64,000 bases of DNA from Ovis canadensis. Lineage: Eukaryota > Chordata > Mammalia > Artiodactyla > Bovidae. Where the stretch lies: assembly GCF_042477335.2 (NCBI RefSeq), contig NC_091254.1, positions 99,969,001 to 100,033,000 on the forward strand, written 5' to 3'. A program made the position numbers and the translations under genes. Shown one piece after another: positions 10,501-20,100 of the stretch; position 1 is the stretch's first letter, and every line of letters starts with the position of its first letter. The notes below the pieces were generated by a model, which was not told where the DNA came from, made no database searches, and saw only the letters and a program-made list of their open reading frames with translations.

Positions 10501-12498
10501 CCCGCAGAGACGCGCTGTGAACAGGACCTGCCCGCTCCGACCACGCCACCCCAGCCCGCGCCCACCCCAGCTCCCTCGAGCCCCGTGGTGTTCAGGTACA
10601 GCGTTTCTGGCAGCAACGGGACCTGCTTGCTGGCTAGCATGGGGCTGCAGCTGAACGTCACCTACAGGACAGTCGACAACAAGGTGGGCCGGCCAGAGCC
10701 CTGCTCCCTGCGCTGGGTCCTGGGCAGGTTGTGGGTGGTGTGTCCCGCCGGGCTCGGCTGGACCCCCATCCACCCCGGCCGCTGTCCTGAGGCCGCAGAG
10801 CCTGGAGCTGCCATCTCTTCAGGGCAGGCATGTCAGCCCGGAGAGGGGGCAGGCTCTCCGAGTGTCCACCAGGTGCTTAGGGGGTCTCGGCTCATCCTCA
10901 GAGATGACAGTCTCCCTGAGGCCAAGGGTCTGGGGTGGCGTTGAGAGACGGAGGCCTGCCCCTCCTGCAGGGATGAGAGCCGGGGAAGGCTGCCGGAAGT
11001 ATCAGCAACCATCTGCATCCAGCGGTCTTCCCCTGTGTGGACTTGTGTCTTTCCTTCTGGTTTGTGAACAGACCTTGAAGCCACTGCCTCCTGGCCACCT
11101 CTGCCTCCGTCTGCTCACAGCCTGGGGCCTGGCAGGAGGGGAGCTGACCTCTTGCTCTTCTTACAGACAGTGACCAGAGAGTTCAACGTGAACCCCAACA
11201 AGACCACCTTCGGGGGGAACTGCTCCACCACGCTGGCAACTCTGTCGCTCTCCAGCGAGAACCTCCTGCTCCTGGTGCTCCAGTTCGTGATGGTGAGAGC
11301 CCCCCCACCACTCCCCAGTCTGGGGGATCCCTGGCCCCGCAGCAGTGGTGAGGCCCCCCCTTGTCTGCGGGACCCCTGGCCCCCTAGCCCACGTCCATCA
11401 GCAGAAAGCTCGCAGTACGTGGGAGCGCTGCAGGGGCCGGGGTGACCCAGGGCCTCGGGTGCTGTCGCCGCCCCATCTGGAGCCGCGCCCCCACGCCCTC
11501 GCTCTGCACACCTGCCTGGGACGAGTCCAGTCAGCAGGAGACTGGGGACGCAGACTTGGCCCTGGTGGATGCGTGTGCCTCACTCTGCAGTGGGCTGCTA
11601 CGCTTCTCCTGATAAAAGCTTTCCCAGAAAGTTCAAGGTTGGCTTTTGGGGAGCATGGCTCCTTCAGCTCCTATCCTGGCAGGCTTTGGCTCTGGGCAGG
11701 GACTGTAAGGAGCCGACTGGAGCTCTGTTCCCGAGACGACAGGCTGCCTTCTCGCTCCTGAGCGCTATGCGGTCTCCTCCTGTGGCTGGGGGTGCCAGGA
11801 GTCACCGTCACCAGTGGGCGACCCTCAGCCTGATGGGGACTGTGTGCTTGTCATCTTCTCTAGAACGAGAGCTCCAGCAAGGTTTTCCTTCAAGGAGTCC
11901 AGCTAAACCTGACTCTGCCTGACGCCGAAGGTGAGACTCCCACCCCCACCCCACCCCACGTGCCCTGCCGGTGCCCAGGGCGCTCACCCCTCTGCCTTTG
12001 CAGACGTCAGCTTCACGGCCACCAACAGCTCGCTGAGGGCGCTGCAGGCCACCGCGGGGAACTCGTACAGGTGCAACGCCGAGCAGCGCCTGCAGGTCAC
12101 CAGCACCTTCTCACTCAACCTGTTCAGAGTGTGGGTGCAGGCCTTCCGTGTGGACGGGGACAAGTTTGGGCCTGGTGAGTAGGCGGGGTGGGGCGGTCGG
12201 GAGCAGGGCCCCCGGCGTCCTCTGCCTGCGTCCCTGACTCCGTCGGGCCAGCCCGGCCGCGGTGCTCCCACCACCCTCCGAGCAGGGCTGGGGAGGCCTC
12301 CCCGCGAGAGCTGTGGGCACAGCAGGGCGAGCCGGCTGTCTGTCTGTCCGCCCTGCAGTGGAGGAGTGCCAGCTGGACGAGAACAGCATGCTGATCCCCA
12401 TCGCTGTGGGCGGCGCCCTGGCGGGGCTGGTCCTCATCGTGCTCCTTGCCTACCTGATCGGCCGGAAGAGGAGCCACGCCGGCTACCAGACCATCTAG
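1536..12498 (+). CDS. LAMP1: LAMP1, lysosome-associated membrane glycoprotein 1 (complete, 9 exons)
   Basis: Coding exons: 1536-1587, 6274-6392, 8129-8345, 8457-8615, 10508-10683, 11167-11292, 11864-11930, 12004-12174, 12359-12498. All junctions are GT-AG and in phase, giving 408 residues (human about 417). The product is a type I glycoprotein of the lysosomal limiting membrane. Visible parts are a signal peptide (about 1-25, with a run of five Leu), a first luminal domain rich in N-x-S/T sites and cysteines, a Pro/Thr-rich hinge in exon 5, a second luminal domain in exons 5-8, one membrane helix (about 374-397) and the 11-residue tail RKRSHAGYQTI. The tail carries the GYxx-Ile lysosomal sorting signal. 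Lineage-typical blocks include NGTACIMA, SSCGKEN, TCLLASMGLQLN and NSLRALQATAGNSY-like segments. The start was chosen because its exon splices in frame to the signal-peptide cleavage region. I see no defect. Confidence 0.97.
1588..6273 (+). other. LAMP1: LAMP1 intron 1
   Basis: GC falls sharply after about 2160. The middle (2200-3700) is AT-rich unique-looking sequence. I see no SINE with clear boundaries, no coding similarity and no RNA gene. The acceptor is at 6271-6273. Confidence 0.7.
6274..6392 (+). CDS. LAMP1: LAMP1 exon 2
   Basis: Encodes GLVHGASAVFVVKDGNGT and on to SGPQ. It covers the signal-peptide cleavage region and the start of the first luminal domain. Acceptor CAG at 6271-6273; donor GTAGGA. 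Confidence 0.95.
6458..6665. repeat. 110-bp tandem duplication in LAMP1 intron 2
   Basis: The segment beginning GTGCGTACCGTG at 6460 recurs at 6570 with only a few differences. Two copies, starting about 65 bp after exon 2. No exon sequence is included. Confidence 0.85.
7033..7128 (+). mobile_element. Bov-A/Bov-tA SINE fragment
   Basis: Matches the Bov-A body remembered from ruminant genomes (tagtcgcgtccaactctgcg, then gactgtagcccgccaggctc). It is diverged and truncated on both sides. Confidence 0.75.
8129..8345 (+). CDS. LAMP1: LAMP1 exon 3
   Basis: Encodes NKSFELPAG through NSSFTG of the first luminal domain, including SSSCGKENASDSS and FGRGHTLTL. Several N-x-S/T sequons are visible. Confidence 0.96.
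8457..8615 (+). CDS. LAMP1: LAMP1 exon 4
   Basis: Encodes VKTEESATDIKADV through YLSSSNFSRA, the end of the first luminal domain. It follows intron 3 of only 111 bp. Donor GTGAGG. Confidence 0.96.
8616..10507 (+). other. LAMP1: LAMP1 intron 4
   Basis: GC-rich intron without a repeat that I can delimit. Its reading frames carry no recognisable protein. Confidence 0.55.
10508..10683 (+). CDS. LAMP1: LAMP1 exon 5 (Pro-rich hinge)
   Basis: Encodes ETRCEQDLPAPTTPPQPAP, the proline-rich hinge between the two luminal domains, then VFRYSVSGSNGTCLLASMGL. Confidence 0.96.
11167..11292 (+). CDS. LAMP1: LAMP1 exon 6
   Basis: Encodes TVTREFNVNPNKTTFGGNC and on to LQFVM in the second luminal domain. Phase 0 at both ends. 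Confidence 0.95.
11864..11930 (+). CDS. LAMP1: LAMP1 exon 7
   Basis: Encodes NESSSKVFLQGVQLNLTLP and DAE. 67 nt, followed by a 73-bp intron. Confidence 0.94.
12004..12174 (+). CDS. LAMP1: LAMP1 exon 8
   Basis: Encodes DVSFTATNSSLRALQATAG through VDGDKFGP, the membrane-proximal part of the second luminal domain. Confidence 0.96.
12359..12498 (+). CDS. LAMP1: LAMP1 exon 9 (membrane helix and sorting tail)
   Basis: Encodes EECQLDENSMLIPIAVGG, the transmembrane helix and the tail ending GYQTI. TAG stop at 12496-12498. Confidence 0.97.
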
Positions 12499-13205
12499 CT
12501 GCAGGCACCGCCCTGGCCGCTCCCCTGGGCTTAGCTCGCTGTCGGGGGCACTTCCTTGCAAACTGGTTTTCAAATCTGCTTTATCCAACGTGAAGTTCAT
12601 CTGGCAACACTTACTATGCACAAGAGAGTAACTATGGAAATGATGGTGTTAATTTTGCTAACGGGGTTAACTATTTTGCTAACTGGTTAAACGTTAATAT
12701 TTACCAAAGTAGGGCTCTAAGCGGGTGGGGGGTAAGAGCTTTTCTAAATGGGCACAGGCTCCACTTTGGTTTGGCTTCTTGAGACCCTGGCGTTGGGGCT
12801 TTTCCCTCAGATGTAAGCCTCACAGGGGGAGGCTCTGGTCCAAGGCTTTGGTGAAGGCGGTGGCCGAGTGGTGAGCGCAGAGGGTGAGACATAGACCTGG
12901 CTCCTCAGTTCAACCTCGGCGCCCGGCCCGGCCCCCAAACCTCAGGGCGCCCGGCGCTGGGTCCTGGGCCCCGCGCTGTGCCTCTTGAGAGCTGGCACTT
13001 AGAAAAATGGATGTTCTTTCCACTTCTTTGTAAAGGGGTTCTCCGTTTCCTGTTGGAGGTTCGGGTGACGCTCCGTCCGCCCCGTGTACAGTAGTTGCTC
13101 AGCTCTGCGCGTCACTTGCAGCTCAGCGGGCTGTGTGCCAAGGGCCTCCTCTGGGACGCGATGCCGTAACGACGCTAATAAAACGTCTGTCTGTCTGTCT
13201 GGGTT
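12499..13205 (+). terminator. LAMP1: LAMP1 3' UTR and poly(A) signal
   Basis: A canonical AATAAA lies at 13177-13182 and is followed by a GTCT/TGTC run (about 13184-13200) that fits a GU-rich downstream element. Cleavage is expected near 13195-13205. The 3' UTR would be about 700 nt. Confidence 0.75.
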
Positions 13206-13890
13206 TCCTCATGCTTCTGTTGGCTCCTGTGCGAGGTGGCAGGTGAGCTGGGTCAGCAGGTCAGCTTGGGGGGACTGCCCCAAGACCAGCGACTCAAGAA
13301 AGGCCGTCTTCGGTTAAGACACAGCAGGGGAGCCCACTTCCTGGGGACAGATCTCTTCTCTGTGGAAGACAGTTCCTTACCCGGTCCTACGAATCGGTGA
13401 CCGAGGAGGGCTGCTCAGGCCTGAGTAGGCAGAGGCTGGCCTCAGGGGCAAGGCTGAGGGTAGCCTGTGTGTGGGTGGCCTTGGGCAGTGGCCCCTTAAC
13501 GGGCAGGGCAGGGCCCGGCTGCCCCTGTCCACAGGGCCAGCCTCCGCAGGATAGTGGGGTTTGGAGCCCCTGCTGGGGGACGTGCCCCTTGAGGTGCCAC
13601 TGGTTGGCTCCCAGGAAGGCGAGCCTGTCAGCTGGTCTCCCGGGAAACGCCCTTGTTCCCCCAACCCTGCCTGTGTCCCCTGTGCAGGGCACAGCCTGCC
13701 TGGGTGGGGGCTTCTCATCAGAGGCGGCATCTCCAGAGGGAGGGAGACAGGTTGGGGCCTTCAACCCCTAGGGGAGGGGTCTCGTTGGGGCACCTTCTCC
13801 CCCGGGGGTCAGGGGTGACAGCCCAGACCTGACCTGCAGCCCCTCAATGTTACACCTGGTTTACACGTCGCTTGTGTAACAATTTCAAAA
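13206..13890. other. Gap between convergent LAMP1 and GRTP1
   Basis: No gene, RNA or repeat that I can support. The two genes end tail to tail with roughly 0.7 kb between them. Confidence 0.6.
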
Positions 13891-13895
13891 AGTCA

Positions 13896-14083
13896 TTTAT
13901 AAACATTACATTGCAGGCTCACGAGCTGGTGTAACGCACACAAACACGCATGTCATGTTTTATACACGTCAGCGTTCCAGGTAAAAATATATATTTAGAG
14001 ACAGCACGATAGCTCGCAGGGAAGAGCGCAGGACGGCTGCTCGCTCGGAAGTGACAGCGCCAGCCGGAGGCCGGCTCGAGGCC
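13896..14083 (-). terminator. GRTP1: GRTP1 3' UTR, probable end
   Basis: No canonical AATAAA is seen downstream of the stop on the minus strand. The variant TATAAA (minus strand, 13896-13901) lies in the AT-rich stretch 13850-14000 and is the best candidate signal. The true end could be farther left. Confidence 0.3.
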
Positions 14084-14173
14084 TCAGCCCTGCGCCAGCA
14101 GCTGCGCCCTGCAGCGCTCCCGCAGCCGGGCAATGCTGGCCCTGGACAGGCTCCCGGGCTCCGAGAAGACTCT
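14084..14173 (-). CDS. GRTP1: GRTP1 exon 8 (last)
   Basis: Encodes [20 protein letters not shown] and ends RAQLLAQG with TGA at 14084-14086. Acceptor TTGCAG just above 14173. Confidence 0.95.
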   Translation of the reverse strand, partial: RVFSEPGSLSRASIARLRERCRAQLLAQG

Positions 14174-17100
14174 CTGCAACAGAAACGGGTTCGTTTAGAC
14201 ATTCCCAGCTTCTGGTGCTGGCCGGGCTGAGGCCAGCGGTCAGTGAGCAGAGGAAGGTCACTTGTGTCCTTCACATGCGACAGAGCTGATTGAAGCTAGT
14301 GACAGAGCTCCAGCCTCAGCACGGACGCCTGTGCAGGGTGAGGGGAGCCCATCCCACCCCCCCGCCCCCCGAGGGCGAGGGGAGCACTCCCCCTTCCCCA
14401 GAAAACGAGGGCGAGGGGAGCCCATCCCACCCCCCGGAGGACGAGGGCGAGGGGAACCCTACCCCCCTCCCCAGAAGACAAGTGTGAGGGGAGCCCATCC
14501 CACCCGAGGGCAAGGGGAGCCCTCCCCCTCCAGGATGAGGATGAGGGCGAGGGGAGCCCTTCACCCCCAGGAGGATGAGGATGACGGGAGCCCAACCCTT
14601 CCCCCAGGATGAGGACAGAGGGAGCACTTCCCCCCCGGAGGATGAGGGCGGGGGGAGCCCATCCCACCCCCCAGAGGATGAGGGCGAGGGGAGCACTTCC
14701 CCCCTAAGCGGATGAGGACGTGGGCGAGGGGAGCCCATCCCCCCCGCCCAGGATGAGGACGAGGGTGAGGGGAGCAGAGGAGAGCTTACTGCAGGGTTGA
14801 GCAAGAACAGGCCGCTCGTGCCCCCTAAACGCCCCCAGGGACTTCAGCAAAGTGCTCTGAGGACCAGGGAGGGGGTCTGGAGGTGTGCGTGCAGCTGGCT
14901 CAGCTCTGAACGTCAGGCCTCAGGCTGGGCCACGTCTTGGGTTTCAGCCGCTGCAAAGCTCAGGAAAGTGCCTGAGACAGGGCGTCTGGGACACGCGCTC
15001 CTGCCCGCTCACACTCGGGTCACTTTTAAAATGTTGAATCCAGTCCGTGAAGGAACCATCTGATTCTGGAGTCAGAGGCCCTGAGCCACTGGAATTAAAA
15101 TTGGGGAACGTCCTGTTTCCACCCCTTTACTGGTTTTGTGCGCGTGTGTGCTGAAGCCACACCATCTACGCCTGAGCCACTCGAGGTGTGGGCCGAGTGT
15201 CAGCTCTGCGCCCTTGGGGTCACCTTCCAGCTCCTCCTCTCCCCGCCACTGCGTCCCCAGCACCCCTTCCATCTCTATGAACCTGGCTCCTCGAGGGGCC
15301 TTGCGTCAGTGGAGTCTGTCTTTGTCCTCTTGTGACGATCACTGAACACGATGTCTCCAGGTTCCCCCAGGGTGGAGTGGGTGTCGGGCTCCCCCTCCCT
15401 TTCAAGGCTGAGGGAAAGCCCGTCGTGTGGGTGGGCCACACTGGTCCCCATGGGCTCACACGGCCTCGCAGGCTGTGTCCACGCTGCGGCTGCCGAGACT
15501 GCGGGTGGGCGGCCCTCCCAGGGGTCCCGCGTCCCTTTCCTTTCGGGAATAGGGCAGTGGGTCGGCTGCGTCAGACAGCAGCTCTCTGTTCAGCTTCTGA
15601 GGAGCCTCCACACTTCCACAGTGGCTGCACCGTTTACACGCCTACGAACGGTGCACCGGGCTCCCTGTTCACACGCTCACCACAGCCGCTGTCTGTGGTC
15701 TGGATGACGGCCGTTCTGACGGGTGTGAGGTGGCGTGGGGTTTTGGTCTGCGTTTCCCCGATGACGAGGGAAGTGGAGCACCCTTCCGTGTGCCTGAGGC
15801 CTGCCTGTGTCTACTGTCTACTCAGGTCCTCTGCCCGCTTTTAGACGGAACTCCTCAGCTCTGTGTCCAGCCGAGGCCTCCGTGTGTCTGGACGTGGCCT
15901 GCACACACGCTCTCCAGTCCGGGGGGGGGGGGTCACCTTTTCATCCGCCACTGCTTCCCTTTGCTGCACAGAAGCTTTCAAGCCCCATGTGGTCCCAGTT
16001 TGCTATTTTTGCTTTCCTTGCCTGTGCTGAGTTCTTTGAGTTCTGACCCTGTAACTGCTGACTCTTAGCAGCTCTGAAACCTACTCAGGGCCTAGGAGAG
16101 ACGAGACTTGAGAAGCGGAAGCGGGAAGGGACTCAGACTTGTTTCCAGTAACAGAGAAACTGCCTGACGAGGAGAAGGGAAGGTGCCTGGGGGCCGAGGG
16201 GGACCCTGGGAGCAAGCCCCGGGCGACTCGGGGGCCGGAGAACGGACTCTGGAGGGCTCAGCTGACCTCTCCCCATTACAGTGCTCCTAGCTTCCGCGTG
16301 GGACCTAGGAGATTCTAGACGATCTGGGACAGGACTTGAGAGCCCTCTGATGCATGAACTGCAGTGCTGCGAAATACACAAGTCTGTAGAGACCCCCGGC
16401 GAAGTAAGCCCAGGGTCGCTTCCCATCAGCATGCAGCGAGCGGCCACACCTGCCGTGCGCGAGGACGCGCCTCTTTACGCAGCACTTGTCCTGCCGTGTG
16501 GGGAGACGCTCCCCCCGCCTCACCCTCTGCGATCCCCTTGCACCCACTCAGCTCACAGGGCCCAGAGCACGTCCAGGCCAGAACACCAGCCGCCCTGCCG
16601 CGGACACGCAGCCGCCAGGGACAGGCAGGCAGGCCGCCTGCCCTCACTGGGCACCCTCTGCACTCGAGAGCCCCCCGCTCCTCCTTGGAAGCCCCCTGCT
16701 CCTCCTCGGAAGTGTCGTGCTGAGCCCAGGAGCCAGACACCAAAGCCACACGGTCTGAGCGTCCGCACTGCAGTCCAGCAGAGGCTGGGCCGTGGGTGGC
16801 ATGTGCCAGGCTGGGCTCCCGTGGGGACGGCGGGCTCCCTTCTCGGAGGCAACCACGCCTGGCCCCAGGGCTGCAGCCACACGAGCAGTAAGACCACCTG
16901 AACCCCCGGGCCGAGGGGCTGTTTCTGAGGAAACCGGGTCCAGGAGGCTCAGAGGCTGCCAGCCTGGGGGCAGCAGGCATGCCACCACCGTTGCACAGGG
17001 CGGCTGAGGGCGCGACGGGCCAGGCATTGGGGTCAGTGGCCCCCCTCAGCCCCCTAAACCCCCCCGCCCCACCCCAAGGGCCTGTGGGACGCAGCACCCG

Positions 17101-20100
17101 GGTCATCAACTCAGGTCAGCTGTCTACACAGCCTGCACCAGGCCTGGACCCCAGCGGCGGGGGACAGACAGGTGTGACCCCCCCAGGGCGGGAGCGGAGG
17201 CGACGTGGAGGGCTGAGGACGGTGGGCCCGGCGCCGACGAGGACGTCAGGGAGGCCCAGGAGGAGCCAAGGAGCAGGCCTGGCGGGCTCAGGGGGGGCCC
17301 CAGGTGGCACCCCCCACACACAGCCGACGGCGTGGGGGGCGCGGGGTGAGCGCGCCGGTCTCCCGGGGGCCCCGCGCAGCCGACACCCACCTGCATGAAG
17401 CTGTGACACTCGGTGACAAAGCGGCCCCTGGTGATCTCCTTGAACTTCTCACAGAGGTCGGGGACGCTGGTGGCCTCCAGGATGGAGGCCTGGTGATGCT
17501 TGAGGAGGGTCAGCGCCACCCGGAAGATGATCTTGGACCCCTCGCTAAACAGGCAGTCCCAGACACGCAGCACCGTCTGTGGAGGGAGCGGCGGGTCAGC
17601 GCGCAGCCGTGCCGCCGGCCCCGGGCCCAGCTGGGCGCCCTCACCTCCACGGGCAGGACGTCCACGAAAAGGCAGATGAACCAGCGGGATGCGACCAGGG
17701 TCCACAGCACACCGTGGCCGTCCATCAGCGCTGCCACCGCTGGCAGCTTTGTCCGCACCAGCTCCCCGAGCACCTCCTGGTCCGTCTTCAGGCCCAGCAT
17801 CGAGGGGCTGTAGTAATCTGCTGTGGGGGCGAGGGGGCAGGGATGTGGGTCTCACAGGCCCAGCATCGAGGGGCTGTAGTAATCTGCTGTGGGGGGGGGG
17901 GGGTTCCGGGGGCAGGGACGCAGGTCTCACAGCCGGACGGCCGCAACCTGCGTGCCCCCCAAGCCAGGCGGTGGGGGGGGCCCCCGGGACCCTTTCCAAC
18001 CCTTTCCAGAGGACCACGGCCAAAGCGGAAGCCGGGCCAGCGAGCGGACAGTGAGGCCCCTGCTGGTACCCATCACGCCCGCCGCCCTTCTTTTGAAATG
18101 GATGTTCTCTTGCCAAGGAACTTTCCAGCTTGTTATCGTGGTGGGTCATCGTAACGGTGTATTTAACCTAATGCTGGAACTTTGCCATGAAATTTCAGTG
18201 AGCAATCTGCGTAATAAAGTTGGCCATTCACTGCGGCAAAGAGACAGACATTCTTGCTAAGTATTTTCGTTCAAACAGAGTCATTATGAGCGCTGACACG
18301 ACAGTCACGTCACCGGTTTTCAGGGTGCGCACACGCCTAACTGAGCCCAAGGCTGGAGAAGCTGTCGGGTCAGTAACACCTGGGGCCTGGGGCGCCCCTC
18401 CCCACCATGCCCCCGCCCCCACAGCCCCACCCCGCCTGGCCGCAAGTCCAGCCCGCCGTCCCCTCTGCCCCTGACCAGGGGTGCCCAGTCTGGCCCCAGA
18501 GGCGGGGAGGCGGGCAGCTCTGAGTGGCTCAGCGGGGCAGACAAGCCGATTTGTGGAGCGCGAGCTCAGCATGTTCTCACTTTGGCTACAGAGGCTTATG
18601 GCAGCTCCCGGAAGAGTCAAGGTCACCCCCCAAAGCTCGAGCCGGTCGCCAGAGGGTCATGGAAACTCTCCCGCCAAGAACACGGACAAACCCCGATGGC
18701 CAGCCCTCCTGCGGGGTCCCGTCTGCACACAGAGGCTGAGAAACTTCTCAGGGGCCCCTGGTCCAGCCTCCCCTCTGGGGCCCGAGTCAGGCCTCTCCCA
18801 GGGACCCCCTTTGCACACAGCCCGGAGGTGTCAGCCCGGGGTGCGGGGGATGAGCGCGGCTGCAGGGCTGAGGGGTGTGCCCTGAGAGTCACCGCCCCAG
18901 GACAAGCCCCGCCGCCCGCCCTGGGCCTCGCTGTCCAGCTGCGGTGGGGAAGCCACCTGCTTCCCGTGTCACAGGGCAAACAGGTGGGACCAGCTCTTCG
19001 GGACGCGGATGCATTTGTTCATTAAGGGACGGGCTCCTCCCCGGTGGGACACCCCAGACGCCACCCCAGTCCCTGACGTGGTGGGGGGCGCAGCGGGGCT
19101 TTTCTGCAGGCTCAGGAGTCGGAGGACAGACGGGTCCCTGGAGGAAGAGGCTAGGCATAACCCTTCTGATGTACGACGAGCCATTTTGGGTCTGGGCCAT
19201 CCTGTGATCTAGGCCTTTGCAGAAAAGGTCTCCGTTGCTAGAGGTTTTGTGGTTTTCAGTTGCTCAGTCGTGTCTGACTCTGTTGGACCCCGTGGACCGC
19301 AGCCCACCAGGCTCCTCTGTCCATGGGATTCTCCAGGCAAGAACGCTGGAGTGAGCTGCCATTTCCTTCTCCAGGGGATCTTCCTGATCCAGGGATCAAA
19401 CTCGTGTCTCCTGGGTCTCCTGTGCTGGCCAGCGGATTCCTTACCACTGAGCCACCGGGAAACCCAGGTATAGATTTTAAGGGAACAAAAGGTCAACACA
19501 CACAGCTACAGCCAGGCCAGGGTGACGACTGCCCCCCAACAGAGACGACCAGTCAGTGCAGACGGCCAGCTCTGTTCCCGAGGTAAAGACGAGCCTGCAG
19601 CACCGTCTTGAGCCGTTCCAGAACTCCGACCCCCTGGAGCGCTCAACCAGCAGGTCGCAGGGAAGCCAAGGGCCGGCGGTGCTGACCCCTGCTGCCCTTG
19701 GGCTGCGGGCCTGGCCCAGGTCCACGCCGATCCTCCCGCCCCCAGCCCCAGCAGGACGGCGCTCGGACGCTTGGGTTAACACGGCTGTTTGCTGCTGGGG
19801 AGTCCCTGGTCTGGGAGAGACCCCCGCGCTCCCATGAGGACCCCTCCTCCCGCCCTCAGCCTGGACTGTCTCTGGGCTCCTCACCCACCGCCGGACGAGC
19901 CCAGTTTCAGAGAAACAGCGTGGCTGTGCGTGGGCGGCTAGGCTTCTGCCGACTGGGGACGAGAGGGGAAGCGTGAAGGCCCGCAGGGGCTTGTCTGAGC
20001 GGCTGACACGCAACAGATGAAACCCCGACACTGGTGCCTTGCTGGGGGTGGCAGAGCCCGGGGGGCAGCACGGCGGCCTGGGACCCCGCCGTCTCCGCCT

